DNA of 64,000 nucleotides, taken from Rhizobium hidalgonense (lineage in GTDB: Bacteria > Pseudomonadota > Alphaproteobacteria > Rhizobiales > Rhizobiaceae). The translations under genes were made by a program, and so were the position numbers. Positions 42,369 through 52,532 of the stretch are shown piece after piece (position 1 is the stretch's first letter; every line of letters starts with the position of its first letter). The stretch lies in the NCBI RefSeq assembly GCF_002914525.1, contig NZ_LODW01000033.1, positions 124,001-188,000 on the forward strand, given 5' to 3'. The notes under the pieces are model-generated. The model worked only from the letters and a program-made list of their open reading frames with translations. It did not search any database and had not been told where the DNA came from.

Positions 42369-42398
42369 AACCGGCCGGAAGCAGTTCTTCGGCCGGTT
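42369..42398 (-). terminator. Strong hairpin after erpA
   Basis: AACCGGCC at 42391-42398 and its complement at 42369-42376 pair with an additional GAAG/CTTC extension, 31 bp beyond the erpA stop. The T-run is weak (TTTATC), so it may be a poor terminator or an RNA-stabilising structure. Confidence 0.45.
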
Positions 42399-42428
42399 CG
42401 ATGGGGACAATGCCTTAGGTTCAGATCT

Positions 42429-42761
42429 TCAGATCGAGAAGCTGGTGCCGCAGCCGCAGCTTGCCACCGCATTCGGGTTCTTGATCTGGAAGGATTGGCC
42501 AAGCAGATTGTCGACGAAGTCGATCTCCGAGCCCGCCATGTAGACGAGCGAAAGGCTGTCGATCAGCACTTTGGCGTCGTTCTTTTCGACGATGATGTCG
42601 TCGTCGCCGGCGCCGTCGGCAAGGTCGAACTTGTAGGAAAAGCCCGAACAGCCGCCGCCTTCGACGGAGACGCGCAACGCGCTCTTGCCGGCTTCGGCGC
42701 CGACGATCGCAGCGATACGCTTTGCTGCGGCATCTGAAAGGGTTACACTCGTATCCGTCAT
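42429..42761 (-). CDS. erpA: A-type iron-sulfur cluster insertion protein (ErpA/HesB family)
   Basis: A 110-residue A-type carrier for [Fe-S] cluster delivery. The three cluster-binding cysteines are visible: one in EGGGCSGFSYKFDL and two in VASCGCGTSFSI near the C-terminus, together with FVDNLLGQSFQIKNPNA. A perfect AGGAGG lies 4 nt before ATG 42761. It is divergent from dgt. Distinguishing ErpA from IscA/SufA by sequence alone is uncertain, so the symbol is tentative. Confidence 0.85.
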   Translation of the reverse strand: MTDTSVTLSDAAAKRIAAIVGAEAGKSALRVSVEGGGCSGFSYKFDLADGAGDDDIIVEKNDAKVLIDSLSLVYMAGSEIDFVDNLLGQSFQIKNPNAVASCGCGTSFSI

Positions 42762-42983
42762 GTTTCCTCCTGCCGGGGTCAAGATCCGGAGAGAATGGGT
42801 TTTGGCACTTGAATGTTCAAATGCCTGATATCAAACAAACTTATCATGATCCTCGGAAAAAGGCCACGATGCGCCGAGGTGGATGAGAAAGTGCCTCTTT
42901 GCCGTTTCTTCGGGCTATAGGTATGAAGAGGGCAAAGCGGCGTCAATGGGCAGATGCGGCAACATGCAGGATGACTGTGAAGA

Positions 42984-44201
42984 ATGACGATCGATAGGCG
43001 TGCTTTAGGTTTCGGCAGCGGTGAGAGGGCGGTCTATGCGGCAGACCCCTGGACGAGCCGCGGACGGCTCTATCACGAGGACGGAAGCCCGACGCGCTCC
43101 GATTTCCAGCGCGACCGCGACCGCATCGTCCATACTACCGCCTTCCGCCGGCTGAAGCACAAGACCCAGGTCTTCATTGCCCAGGACGGCGATCACTACC
43201 GCACCCGGCTGACGCATACGATCGAGGTGGCGCAGATTGCCCGCGCGCTCGCCCGCGCCCTGAAGCTCGACGAGGATCTGGCCGAGGGCGTGGCGCTGGT
43301 GCATGATTTCGGCCACACGCCGTTCGGTCATACCGGTGAGGACGCGCTGCACGAGGTGCTGCTGCCTTATGGCGGCTTCGATCACAATGCCCAATCGCTG
43401 CGCATCGTGACCAAGCTGGAGCGGCGGTATGCCGAATTCGACGGCATCAACCTGACATGGGAAAGCCTCGAAGGTCTGGTCAAGCACAATGGTCCGCTGC
43501 TGACGCCGGATGGTGTCGGCACGCGCGGGCCCGTGCCGCAGCCGATCCTCGATTATTGCGAACTGCACGATCTCGAGCTTGCAACTTATGCCAGCCTCGA
43601 GGCCCAGGTGGCGGCGATCGCCGACGACATCGCCTACAACACCCACGATATCGACGACGGGCTGCGCTCCGGCTACCTGACTTTCGATATGCTGGAGGAA
43701 ATCCCGTTCCTTGCCGGGCTGATGGCCGAGGTGAGGGACCGGTATCCGCATCTGGAACCGAGCCGCTTCACCCATGAAATCATGCGCCGGCAGATCACCC
43801 GCATGGTTGAAGACGTAATCGGCGTTGCGCAGGAGCGCCTTTTGCTGCTGCGCCCCGAGAGCGCCGCCGACATCCGCGCCGTCGACCGGGTCATCGCCAC
43901 CTTCTCCGAGGCGATGGCCGAAACCGACCGGCAGATCAAGGCGATGCTTTTCAAGCGCATCTATCGCAATCCCGATATCATGCGCATCCGCGCCGGTGCC
44001 GCCCAGATCGTCACCGATCTCTTTGCCGCCTATATGGCCAATCCCAAGGAGATGCAGAGCCATTACTGGGTCGACCATATCGCCGGCCTCGCCGATGCAC
44101 CGAAGGCCCGCCATGTCGGCGATTACCTCGCCGGCATGACCGACACCTATGCGATCAGCGCCCACAGGCGATTGTTTGACCACACTCCGGATTTGCGATA
44201 G
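42984..44201 (+). CDS. dgt: Deoxyguanosinetriphosphate triphosphohydrolase-like protein
   Basis: A 405-residue HD-domain dNTPase of the type common in alphaproteobacteria, hydrolysing dNTPs to nucleosides and triphosphate. The HD metal site is spread over [42 protein letters not shown] and [16 protein letters not shown]. The exact nucleotide preference of this subgroup may differ from E. coli Dgt. It is divergent from erpA and lies 64 bp before argS, likely the first gene of the operon that leads to the SPOR, NagZ and Scp genes. Confidence 0.9.
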   Translation: MTIDRRALGFGSGERAVYAADPWTSRGRLYHEDGSPTRSDFQRDRDRIVHTTAFRRLKHKTQVFIAQDGDHYRTRLTHTIEVAQIARALARALKLDEDLAEGVALVHDFGHTPFGHTGEDALHEVLLPYGGFDHNAQSLRIVTKLERRYAEFDGINLTWESLEGLVKHNGPLLTPDGVGTRGPVPQPILDYCELHDLELATYASLEAQVAAIADDIAYNTHDIDDGLRSGYLTFDMLEEIPFLAGLMAEVRDRYPHLEPSRFTHEIMRRQITRMVEDVIGVAQERLLLLRPESAADIRAVDRVIATFSEAMAETDRQIKAMLFKRIYRNPDIMRIRAGAAQIVTDLFAAYMANPKEMQSHYWVDHIAGLADAPKARHVGDYLAGMTDTYAISAHRRLFDHTPDLR

Positions 44202-44265
44202 GCAGCGGTCGCCCCGCCAAGGGCGGATTTGAGCCTTTGGCACAGCCTATGCATGGAAGAGTGCG

Positions 44266-46023
44266 ATGAACCTTTTTACCGACTTCGAAGCCAGGATCAA
44301 AACCGCCCTTGAACAGATCGATCTGGTCAGGGACAAGCGATCCGAGCTCGATTTCGGCCGCATCGCCGTCGAGCCGCCGCGTGACGCGAGCCACGGCGAC
44401 GTTGCGACCAACGCCGCGATGGTGCTGGCAAAGCCGCTCGGAACCAATCCCCGTGCGCTGGCCGACGTCATCATCGCCAAGCTCAGGGAAGACGCCGATG
44501 TTGCCGATGTTTCGGTCGCCGGTCCCGGTTTCATCAACATTCGTCTCGCCGTCGGTTACTGGCAGCAGTTGCTCGCGTCGATGATCGGCGCCGGTACCGA
44601 TTATGGCCGCTCGACGCTCGGCGCGGGCCGGAAGGTCAACGTCGAATATGTCTCGGCCAATCCGACGGGGCCGATGCATGTCGGCCATTGCCGCGGCGCC
44701 GTCGTCGGCGACGCGCTCGCCAACCTGCTCGCCTTTGCCGGCTACGGCGTCGAGAAGGAATATTATATCAACGATGCCGGTTCGCAGATCGACGTGCTCG
44801 CCCGTTCCGTCTTCCTGCGCTATCGCGAAGCGCTCGGCGAAAGGATCGGCGAAATTCCCTCGGGTCTCTATCCGGGCGACTATCTCGTGCCGGTCGGTCA
44901 GTCGCTGGCTGCCGACTATGGCGTGCGGCTGCACAATATGCCGGAAGACCAATGGATGCCGATCGTCAAGGACCGCACCATCGATGCGATGATGGTGATG
45001 ATCCGCGAAGATCTGGCGGCGCTGAACGTCCATCACGACATCTTCTTCTCCGAGCGGACTCTGCATGCCAATGGCGCGGCCGCCATCCGCACGGCGATCA
45101 ACGACCTGACCTTCAAAGGCTTTGTCTACAAGGGCACCTTGCCGCCGCCGAAGGGCCAGCTGCCTGAGGATTGGGAAGATCGCGAACAGACGCTGTTCCG
45201 CTCGACCGAAGTGGGCGATGATATGGACCGGCCGCTGATCAAGTCGGACGGCTCCTACACCTATTTCGCCGCCGACGTCGCCTATTTCAAGAACAAGTTC
45301 GATCGCGGTTTCGACGAGATGATCTATGTGCTCGGCGCCGACCATGGCGGCTACGTCAAGCGCCTGGAGGCGGTTGCACGCGGCGTGTCGGATGCTAAGG
45401 CGAAGCTGACGGTGCTGCTCTGCCAGCTCGTCAAGCTCTATCGCAACGGCGAGCCGGTGAAGATGTCGAAACGCTCGGGCGATTTCGTCACGCTTCGGGA
45501 GGTCGTCGAGGAAGTCGGCCGTGATTCGGTCCGGTTCATGATGCTTTACCGCAAGAATTCCGAGCCGCTCGACTTCGATTTCGCCAAAGTGACGGAACAG
45601 TCGAAAGATAATCCGGTTTTTTACGTGCAGTATGCGCATGCCCGCTGCATGTCGGTCTTTCGGCAGGCGAGGGAGGCTTTCGGCGACCTCGATGTTTCTC
45701 CCGAGGAACTGGCGCAAACCGTTGCAGGCATTGGCGATCCGGCCGAATTGCAGCTCGTCGCCAAGCTCGCTGAATTCCCGCGGATGGTCGAGGCGGCGGC
45801 CCAGTCGCAGGAGCCGCATCGCGTCGCTTTTTACCTCTACGACCTCGCAAGTTCGTTCCATGCGCACTGGAACAAAGGTAAAGATCAGCCGGAATTACGA
45901 TTTGTTAATGATAAAAACCGAGAATCAACTATTGCCAGACTTGGGCTGGTGTACGCCGTCGCGTCGGTATTGAAGTCGGGACTTGCCATTACAGGCACTG
46001 CCGCACCGGACGAAATGCGATAA
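44266..46023 (+). CDS. argS: Arginyl-tRNA synthetase
   Basis: A 585-residue class I synthetase. The N-terminal Add-1 domain is followed by the HIGH-type motif [19 protein letters not shown] and [16 protein letters not shown]. The KMSKS-like sequence is [16 protein letters not shown], and a DALR-type anticodon-binding domain ends the protein ([20 protein letters not shown]). GGAAGAG precedes the ATG. Length is normal. It lies between dgt and the SPOR-domain gene. Confidence 0.97.
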   Translation: MNLFTDFEARIKTALEQIDLVRDKRSELDFGRIAVEPPRDASHGDVATNAAMVLAKPLGTNPRALADVIIAKLREDADVADVSVAGPGFINIRLAVGYWQQLLASMIGAGTDYGRSTLGAGRKVNVEYVSANPTGPMHVGHCRGAVVGDALANLLAFAGYGVEKEYYINDAGSQIDVLARSVFLRYREALGERIGEIPSGLYPGDYLVPVGQSLAADYGVRLHNMPEDQWMPIVKDRTIDAMMVMIREDLAALNVHHDIFFSERTLHANGAAAIRTAINDLTFKGFVYKGTLPPPKGQLPEDWEDREQTLFRSTEVGDDMDRPLIKSDGSYTYFAADVAYFKNKFDRGFDEMIYVLGADHGGYVKRLEAVARGVSDAKAKLTVLLCQLVKLYRNGEPVKMSKRSGDFVTLREVVEEVGRDSVRFMMLYRKNSEPLDFDFAKVTEQSKDNPVFYVQYAHARCMSVFRQAREAFGDLDVSPEELAQTVAGIGDPAELQLVAKLAEFPRMVEAAAQSQEPHRVAFYLYDLASSFHAHWNKGKDQPELRFVNDKNRESTIARLGLVYAVASVLKSGLAITGTAAPDEMR

Positions 46024-46084
46024 CGTCACCATTTACCCACAATGCGCTGGCATCTCAGAGTTGGCGTTTGCGAGTGGGATAGGC

Positions 46085-49000
46085 ATGGCTGATAAACAAC
46101 TTGCGTATGATACGCGCGGAAAAGACGATCTGTTTGCCGACGATGATCCGTTGGCCGAACTTGCCCGTATCGTCGGTTTCGAGCCGCGCGTTGCAGCAAA
46201 TACGGTGACCGAAACACGGCACGAGCCCGCCCTCGATCTCGAGGACGAGCTTGGGCGTGAGTTCGACCGTTACGATTCTCCCCGTCCGCTCGCCGAGCTC
46301 GACCGCCCCGCCGAGCCGATCTCCGATGACGAGACGCCTGAAGATTACATCGAGCCCGTTCTCGATGCGTCTCCCGCCATCGAGAGGGCTGATGTGCCCG
46401 AACCGGTTTCCGTCGCCTCCGTTGAGGTCGAAGAAGATGCTGCGCCGGCCGCAGGCAACTGGGATGCGCCCGCCGACGATGAGGCGGCTTGGCCGCAGCA
46501 GCTTTCCGTCGAGCCGGCTTCCGGCGCGCCGGTGCAATCGGCCTTCGGCGGTGCGCGCGATCTGATCGAGGAGCTTGAGCTGTCGATCGGTTCTGCTCCT
46601 GTCTCTTCGCTACCGCAGCCCCCCAAGGCGCCGCAATGGTCGGCGGCCAGCATCAGGCTGCCGCTTGCCAATTTCCACGCTGCCAAACGCGAGGAAACGG
46701 TGGTTCCGCCGGAGCCTGTGGCCGAAGCGCTCGCCGCAGCACCGGTGGCTGAAGCGCCATCCGCCGATCTCGCCGCGGCAGAGCCGCAGCCGGTGGTCGA
46801 GCAGCCCGCCCCGGTCGTCGAGCAATTGGCTCCGGTCGTCGCTGTCGAGCCGTCCGAGGAATTCGAATCCGCGTCTCCGTCGCTTGGCTTCCCCGCCGAG
46901 CTCGATCGCCATGACGAAATCGCGTCGGAACAGATTGCCGAGGCCGAAGACTTCGTCGAAATCGAAGACGAACTCGAAGATTTCGGATCCGATGCCGGTT
47001 TCGATCTGATCGCCGCCGCCGTCGAGGGCGAGATCCAGGCGGATGCGGCGCTGACCGAGGTCGTGCCTGAAGTTCCGCGCACTGCCGGCACTTTCGATCT
47101 CGACGATCTGCTTGCCGACGTCTCGCGTTATCCGGTGCCGCAACGCTCTAATCCGGCGCCCGTTTCACAGCAGGCCGACTCGATCGAGGCCGATGCCGTT
47201 GCTGCCACTCCTATGGTCGCTGCATTTGCCCAGCCGCAGGTGATCGCTCCAGCACCGGCCACCGCGGCCCCCGTTCGGCCTGCTTCGGTCGAGCCGGCGC
47301 CGGTCTATACCGCCGAAGCCGCAAGGCCGGTCGCGCCGCAGCCTGCCGAGGTCATCGCACCCCAGCCGGCCGCAATGGCATATTCGCGGGCGCTGCAGCC
47401 TGTGCCGGAAGCCGACGACCCCTTCGCTGGCCATGATTTCGAGCTGGATCTTGCCGGCATCGAGCTGGAACTCGCCGATCTCGATTTCTCCGAAACCGAG
47501 CTGGCGCCGGCTGAGCCCGCGCCGCAACCGGAGCCGCCGGTCCGTGCCCCCCAGCCGGCCGCCGCCGTCTCCCCTCGGCCCGCCGCCGGTTTTTCGCCCG
47601 AGCCGCAAAATCCCACTTTCCAGCAGGCGCCATCCGCCGCTCCGCGGCCTGCTCCTGCCTTCGTTGAGCCCGAGGCTCCGGCTCCGGCCGTCAACTGGGG
47701 AACTGCCGCCGAATCGACCGAAGATCTGCCGTTTGATCCAGCGATGATCTCCGATCCGGAGGATCGTCCCGAGGCGGTCGAGGACATGCACGTGCCGGCG
47801 CTGCCGCCGGTCGAGCAGCCCGCGCCGGTCGCGAAAACACAGGATTTCGATTTCGATCTCGACGCCGAGATCGCCAGCTTCTTCGAGCCGGCCAAGCCGC
47901 GGGAAACGCCGGCCCCGGTTCGCGATACCGCCGCAGCCGCGGCAAAGCCGGTCAAGCCGACCATCGCCGACGGCCTCGATGATTTCGAACGGGCGCTGGA
48001 GGAGGATTTCCGCCGCAGCGTGCGCGAGCCGGTCGAGCGTCGCGAGACCTCCGAGGTCCGCATCGAATCAGCAAGCCAGGCGGCCGATTTCAGCCGTGCC
48101 CGGTCGATGCGCCGGCTGCTGGCCGGAGCCGTCGTGCTCGTGGTCTTCGCCGGCGTCGGTTATGGTGTCTATTCCTCCGTCTGGAACGGCGAGGGGCTCG
48201 GCATCGTCGCATCCGGCGAGCCGCGCGTGATCACTGCCGACAAGGAGCCGGTGAAGGTCGTTCCGGAAAATCCCGGCGGCAAGACCGTGCCGAACCAGGA
48301 CAAGGCCGTCTACGATCGTGTTGCCGGCTCTGCCGAGGAGCCGAAGCAAAAGGCGCTGGTTTCTTCCGACGAGGCGCCGGTCGATGTTGTCCAGCGCACG
48401 CTGACACCGGAATCGCTGCCTGAGGACGACGAGAACGCCAATGCCGGCGATCAGGTCACGCCGACCGCAGTCGGTGAGACGGAAGATCCGCGGTTGCTGC
48501 CGAACGAGAGCAGCGCCGACAACGCTGCCGCCAGCGATGCCGGCAAGACGCCATCGGTTTCGCCGCGCAAGGTACGCACCATGATCGTCAAGCCTGACGG
48601 CACGCTGGTCGCCCGCGAGGAACCGGCGCCCGTCGACCAGGCGGCTGCACCGACGACAGCGTCTGCCCCGGCAACGCAGTCTGCACAAGCCGCTCAGCCG
48701 GTGCCGGCCTTGACGCCCCCGTCGGCGCAATCTGCTTCGCCCGTGCCGCCGGTCGGCGGAACGGCCGCAAGCTTCCCGACGAGCGCCGAGGTTGCCTCCG
48801 CCGATGCCCGCGCCGCAGCGCCGGCCGAAACCGCGCCGGCAAAGCCGCCGCTTGCCGCCGCCGCTGATGCGCAAGCTGCAAATCCCGCTCCGGTCGATGC
48901 GCCGGTGCGTCCGGTCAAGACCACGGCGATCGGCGATACCGCTCCGGTTCCGACCGCGCGCCCGGCCGACCAGCCCGTCAACGTCGTCGGCACGGTGACC

Positions 49001-49360
49001 GAAAAGGGCAACGTTCGCGCTCCCGCACAGCAGCCGAAACCCGCCCAGCAGCCGAAGACGACGGAGGTCGCTGCTGCAGCACCCGCCGCCGCCCAGCCGC
49101 AGCAGGGCGCCTCCGCCGGCGGCTATGGCATCCAGATCGCCTCGCTGCCGTCGCAGGACGAGGCGAACCAATCCTATGCCAATCTGTCGAAGAAATTCGC
49201 CGGTGTGCTTGGTGGCCGCGCCCATGAGATCCGCAGGGCCGATATCGCCGGGAAGGGCACTTTCTACCGTGTCCGTATTCCGGCCGGTTCCAAGGACGAG
49301 GCGGCTGCGCTCTGCGAACAATATCGCGCGGCGGGCGGAAGCTGCCTGATCTCCAAGTAA
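46085..49360 (+). CDS. SPOR-domain inner membrane protein, very long acidic proline-rich type
   Basis: A 1091-residue protein with three parts. Residues 1-~675 are cytoplasmic, low-complexity, rich in Pro, Ala, Glu and Val. One membrane helix is near residues 676-702 (RLLAGAVVLVVFAGVGYGVY). The ~390-residue periplasmic part is Ala/Pro-rich and ends in an SPOR domain at about 1012-1091 (GYGIQIASLPSQDEANQSYA ... GSCLISK), which binds denuded septal peptidoglycan. I start it at ATG 46085 (MADKQLAYDTRG); the upstream extension overlaps argS. Position between argS and nagZ is conserved in rhizobia. Role in division or septal wall processing is inferred from the SPOR domain. Confidence 0.85.
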   Translation: MADKQLAYDTRGKDDLFADDDPLAELARIVGFEPRVAANTVTETRHEPALDLEDELGREFDRYDSPRPLAELDRPAEPISDDETPEDYIEPVLDASPAIERADVPEPVSVASVEVEEDAAPAAGNWDAPADDEAAWPQQLSVEPASGAPVQSAFGGARDLIEELELSIGSAPVSSLPQPPKAPQWSAASIRLPLANFHAAKREETVVPPEPVAEALAAAPVAEAPSADLAAAEPQPVVEQPAPVVEQLAPVVAVEPSEEFESASPSLGFPAELDRHDEIASEQIAEAEDFVEIEDELEDFGSDAGFDLIAAAVEGEIQADAALTEVVPEVPRTAGTFDLDDLLADVSRYPVPQRSNPAPVSQQADSIEADAVAATPMVAAFAQPQVIAPAPATAAPVRPASVEPAPVYTAEAARPVAPQPAEVIAPQPAAMAYSRALQPVPEADDPFAGHDFELDLAGIELELADLDFSETELAPAEPAPQPEPPVRAPQPAAAVSPRPAAGFSPEPQNPTFQQAPSAAPRPAPAFVEPEAPAPAVNWGTAAESTEDLPFDPAMISDPEDRPEAVEDMHVPALPPVEQPAPVAKTQDFDFDLDAEIASFFEPAKPRETPAPVRDTAAAAAKPVKPTIADGLDDFERALEEDFRRSVREPVERRETSEVRIESASQAADFSRARSMRRLLAGAVVLVVFAGVGYGVYSSVWNGEGLGIVASGEPRVITADKEPVKVVPENPGGKTVPNQDKAVYDRVAGSAEEPKQKALVSSDEAPVDVVQRTLTPESLPEDDENANAGDQVTPTAVGETEDPRLLPNESSADNAAASDAGKTPSVSPRKVRTMIVKPDGTLVAREEPAPVDQAAAPTTASAPATQSAQAAQPVPALTPPSAQSASPVPPVGGTAASFPTSAEVASADARAAAPAETAPAKPPLAAAADAQAANPAPVDAPVRPVKTTAIGDTAPVPTARPADQPVNVVGTVTEKGNVRAPAQQPKPAQQPKTTEVAAAAPAAAQPQQGASAGGYGIQIASLPSQDEANQSYANLSKKFAGVLGGRAHEIRRADIAGKGTFYRVRIPAGSKDEAAALCEQYRAAGGSCLISK

Positions 49361-49385
49361 CATTAAGGTTTCAATGAAATAACAG

Positions 49386-49420
49386 GAGCGGCGGGCCGGA
49401 TCGGTCCGCCGCTCTTTTTT
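49386..49420 (+). terminator. Intrinsic terminator after the SPOR gene
   Basis: GAGCGGCGG and CCGCCGCTC pair around a short loop, followed by six T residues ending at 49420. It lies 25 bp after the stop and before nagZ. Confidence 0.85.
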
Positions 49421-49475
49421 GTGCATCGCCCCCGAGCTTGCTCGCATTTGGCCGGGCGCCGTCTATGATTCTGCT

Positions 49476-50489
49476 ATGACCGAATCAAAAGCGATGATCC
49501 TTGGCTGCAGCGACCTTGCCCTTACATCCGAAGAGAGAGCGTTATACCGGGGCGAACGGCCCTGGGGCTTCATCCTCTTCGGGCGCAACATCTCCGAAGC
49601 AGGGCAGATTGCCGATCTTGTCGCCGAATTGCGCGACAGTGTCGGCTGGCATGCGCCGGTGCTGATCGACCAGGAGGGCGGCCGCGTTCAGCGCATTCGT
49701 CCGCCGGTTTTCTCACGTTATCCCTCCGGCCAGGCGCTCGGTGATCTCTATCGCCGTGACCCGGCGCTTGGGCTGCGCGCCGCCTGGGTAATGTCGCGGC
49801 TGCACGCCTTCGACCTTTCGAGCCTCGGCATCGATGTCGATTGTCTGCCGGTGCTCGACGTGCCGGTGGAGGGCAGCAGCAACGTCATCGGCGACCGCGC
49901 CTATGGAGGCGATCCCCAAACCGTCATCGCCATGGGCCGGGCGGCTGCCGAAGGGCTGAAGGCCGGCGGCCTGTTGCCCGTCATGAAGCACATGCCGGGC
50001 CACGGCCGCGGCTTTGCGGACTCTCATCTGGAGCTGCCTGTCGTCACCGTTTCGCGCGACGAGCTGGAGGCTCACGATTTCCCGCCCTTCGTCGCAATGA
50101 AGGAAGAGTTGATGGCCATGACTTGCCACGTTGTCTTCACCTCGATCGACCCGGACAATCCGGCGACGACCTCGCGCAAGGTGATTGACGGCGTCATCCG
50201 CGAGCATATCGGTTTTACCGGTCTGCTGCTCTCCGACGACAGCTCGATGAATGCTCTTTCCGGCACGATCGGCGAACGCGCGGCGAATATCATTGCAGGC
50301 GGATGCGATATCGTGCTGCATTGCAATGGCCATATGGACGAGATGCTGGGTGTCGTGGCAAATGTTCCCCCGCTGGCCGGCGCGTCGCTTGCCCGCGCGA
50401 AAGCAGTGGAAGCAGGCTTCACAGCGCCGGATGCCGCCGATGAGGCGGAATTGCGGGCGGAATTCGAGGCGATGTTTGCGATCGGGTGA
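49476..50489 (+). CDS. nagZ: Beta-N-acetylhexosaminidase NagZ
   Basis: A 337-residue family 3 glycoside hydrolase that removes N-acetylglucosamine from cell-wall fragments in the cytoplasm during peptidoglycan recycling. The signature KHMPGHGRGFADSHLELP carries the His-Asp pair for acid/base catalysis, and the nucleophilic Asp is in LLSDDSSMNAL. VLIDQEGGRVQRIRPP binds substrate. I used ATG 49476; ATG 49494 is also possible, and no good ribosome-binding site is visible. Its TGA is the start of a short tandem repeat before scpA. Confidence 0.93.
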   Translation: MTESKAMILGCSDLALTSEERALYRGERPWGFILFGRNISEAGQIADLVAELRDSVGWHAPVLIDQEGGRVQRIRPPVFSRYPSGQALGDLYRRDPALGLRAAWVMSRLHAFDLSSLGIDVDCLPVLDVPVEGSSNVIGDRAYGGDPQTVIAMGRAAAEGLKAGGLLPVMKHMPGHGRGFADSHLELPVVTVSRDELEAHDFPPFVAMKEELMAMTCHVVFTSIDPDNPATTSRKVIDGVIREHIGFTGLLLSDDSSMNALSGTIGERAANIIAGGCDIVLHCNGHMDEMLGVVANVPPLAGASLARAKAVEAGFTAPDAADEAELRAEFEAMFAIG

Positions 50490-50531
50490 TCGCAGAGGAT
50501 GTGATCGCAGGGGATGTGATCGTAGAGGAGC
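50487..50531 (+). repeat. Three 15-bp tandem repeats spanning the nagZ stop and scpA ribosome-binding site
   Basis: Units based on TGATCGCAGAGGATG start at 50487, 50502 and 50517; the second differs at one base and the third at three. The first unit contains the nagZ stop TGA and the last one provides GAGGAG, the Shine-Dalgarno sequence of scpA. Confidence 0.75.
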
Positions 50532-50534
50532 AGG

Positions 50535-51395
50535 GTGGTGAGCACGGTCAAGGGCACGGAACGTCCGCAGGCGGCAACGCCGATGGACAAGTTGTGGCAG
50601 GAGAACGGCGCCGAGCGCGCCAGCCACGAGCCGGCGTTGGTGATCGACGTCGCCGGCTTCGAAGGCCCGCTCGATCTGTTGCTCTATCTCGCCCGCAACC
50701 AGAAGGTCGATCTGTCGCGCATTTCGGTTCTGGCGCTCGCCGAGCAATATCTGCAGTTCGTCGAAAGCGCCCGGCGTATCCGCATCGAGCTTGCCGCCGA
50801 TTATCTCGTCATGGCGGCTTGGCTCGCCTATCTCAAGTCGCGCCTGCTGATACCCCAGCAGATCAAGGATGACGGTCCTTCGGGCGAGGAGATGGCGGCA
50901 ACGCTCGCCTTCCGGCTGAAACGCCTGGAAGCCATGCGCCACGCCGCAGAAGGCCTCGTCAACCGCAACCGCCTCGGCCGCGACATCTTCGTACGCGGTG
51001 CGCCTGAGCATATTCCCGACCGGCAGCAATCCGCCTATGCGGCGAGCCTCTACGATCTTTTGACCGCCTATGCGGCGCTGCGCCAGCGCAATGCCGTTAC
51101 TCAGGTGACGATCGAGAGGCGCAATGTCTGGTCGCTGACCGATGCCCGCGAGCTGCTGACCCAGATGATCGGCGAGGTCGGCGACTGGACGGCGATGGAG
51201 CATTATCTGCTGCGTTATCTCGCAGCGCCTGAGGAACGAGTCACGGCGATTGCCAGCGCCTTTGCCGCCTCGCTGGAGCTGGTGCGCGAAGGCAAGCTGG
51301 AAATCCGCCAGGACGGCGCCTTTCAGCCGATATACATGCGCCGTGGGCCCAAACACGCCACGCTGCAGGTGGTGGAGCAGGAGCAGCCGGCTTGA
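50535..51395 (+). CDS. scpA: Segregation and condensation protein ScpA
   Basis: A kleisin that joins SMC and ScpB in bacterial condensin for chromosome compaction and segregation. The N-terminal kleisin region contains DVAGFEGPLDLLLYLARNQK and the typical IELAADYLVMAAWLAYLKSR; the C-terminal winged helix ends around FAASLELVREGKLEI. Two in-tandem GTG codons (50535, 50538) follow GAGGAG; the second has the better spacing. An internal ATG at 50583 would give a shorter N-terminus. It overlaps scpB by four bases (TTGA). Confidence 0.93.
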   Translation: MVSTVKGTERPQAATPMDKLWQENGAERASHEPALVIDVAGFEGPLDLLLYLARNQKVDLSRISVLALAEQYLQFVESARRIRIELAADYLVMAAWLAYLKSRLLIPQQIKDDGPSGEEMAATLAFRLKRLEAMRHAAEGLVNRNRLGRDIFVRGAPEHIPDRQQSAYAASLYDLLTAYAALRQRNAVTQVTIERRNVWSLTDARELLTQMIGEVGDWTAMEHYLLRYLAAPEERVTAIASAFAASLELVREGKLEIRQDGAFQPIYMRRGPKHATLQVVEQEQPA

Positions 51396-52108
51396 TCGAT
51401 CCGAAGAGCGAAGAGGATTTCAAGAACGATTTCGAAGACAGGAGCCGCGACCTGCAGGCGGAGATCGAGGCTGAGCGTATCGCCGAGGCGCTGGTCTTTG
51501 CCTCCTCGCAACCCGTCTCCGAAGGCTTCCTTGCCGAGCGCCTGCCCGAGATGACCGATGTGCGCGCCACCATGCTGCGCCTGAAGGCGCAATATGCGCC
51601 GCGGGGCGTCAACCTCGTGCAGATCGAGGGCGCCTGGGCCTTCCGCACCGCCGCCGATCTCTCCTTCGTCATCCGCCGCGACGACAATGAGGTGAAGAAG
51701 CTCTCGCGCGCCGCATTGGAAGTGCTGGCGATCATCGCCTATCACCAGCCGGTGACGCGCGCCGAGATCGAGGATATCCGCGGCGTCCAGACCTCGCGCG
51801 GCACGCTCGACGTGCTGATGGAAGCCGGCTGGGTGCGGTTCCGCGGCCGCCGGCGCACGCCGGGCCGGCCGGTGACATTGGGCACGACACGCGATTTCCT
51901 CGACCATTTCGGTCTCGAAGAGCTGCGTGATCTGCCCGGTCTCGAAGAATTGAAGGGCGCAGGCTTGCTGTCGGGCCGAATTCCGGCAAACTTCAATATT
52001 CCCTCGCCATTGATGAACGACGAGTTGACCGAGGACGAGGACCCGATCACCCAGATGGATCTGGAGGAACTTGGGTTGCTGGCACCGCGCGGCACCTCCG
52101 AAGATTGA
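51392..52108 (+). CDS. scpB: Segregation and condensation protein ScpB
   Basis: A 238-residue winged-helix protein that works with ScpA and SMC. Segments RIAEALVFASSQPVSEGFLA, ALEVLAIIAYHQPVTRAEIE, DIRGVQTSRGTLDVLMEAGW and RTPGRPVTLGTTRDFLDHFG match the family. It starts with a TTG overlapping the scpA stop (TTGA, 51392-51395), with AGGAG a little upstream, so the two proteins are translationally coupled. The acidic C-terminal tail is typical for alphaproteobacteria. Confidence 0.93.
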   Translation: MIDPKSEEDFKNDFEDRSRDLQAEIEAERIAEALVFASSQPVSEGFLAERLPEMTDVRATMLRLKAQYAPRGVNLVQIEGAWAFRTAADLSFVIRRDDNEVKKLSRAALEVLAIIAYHQPVTRAEIEDIRGVQTSRGTLDVLMEAGWVRFRGRRRTPGRPVTLGTTRDFLDHFGLEELRDLPGLEELKGAGLLSGRIPANFNIPSPLMNDELTEDEDPITQMDLEELGLLAPRGTSED

Positions 52109-52290
52109 AGAGCCGCGTCTTGCTTTTGCCATGCATGGCGAAAACAATGCCGGCCATCACTTTTCCATCGGGCGATGGCTTGTCACAAAGGGCGATACCG
52201 TGACATTAAGCGCAGTTCAATTGGCTTGATGTTGGAAACGATGTCGGAAATCCTTACATCGAGGGAACATCGAAACAGGGAGTTAGGGTA

Positions 52291-52482
52291 ATGGGTTCTT
52301 TTAGCATGTGGCACTGGTTGATCGTTCTGGTCATCGTGCTGTTGTTGTTCGGTCGCGGCAAGATCCCGGAACTGATGGGCGATGTCGCCAAGGGCATCAA
52401 AAGCTTCAAGAAGGGCATGACGGACGAAGACGCGCCGGATACGGCGAAGACCGTCGATCACAAGGCCGACGAAACGAAGTAA
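52291..52482 (+). CDS. tatA: Sec-independent protein translocase TatA
   Basis: A 63-residue pore-forming component of the twin-arginine translocation system: one N-terminal membrane helix ([20 protein letters not shown]), an [10 protein letters not shown] hinge and an amphipathic helix ([14 protein letters not shown]), then a short polar tail. It is first of the tatABC operon, 180 bp after scpB. At least one protein in this window, the TRAP binding protein, carries a Tat signal. Confidence 0.96.
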
Positions 52483-52532
52483 CCAAGTCCGGGAAAAGCG
52501 CCGCCCCCGCGCTACCCGTCCAGGAGCCTTGC

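Noticed and set aside
48068..49447. A long minus-strand open frame across the SPOR gene
   Set aside because: Arg/Gly-rich shadow of the Ala/Pro-rich SPOR coding sequence.
50487..50531. Short repeats as a CRISPR array
   Set aside because: The three units are directly adjacent without spacers, only 15 bp long, and there are no cas genes.
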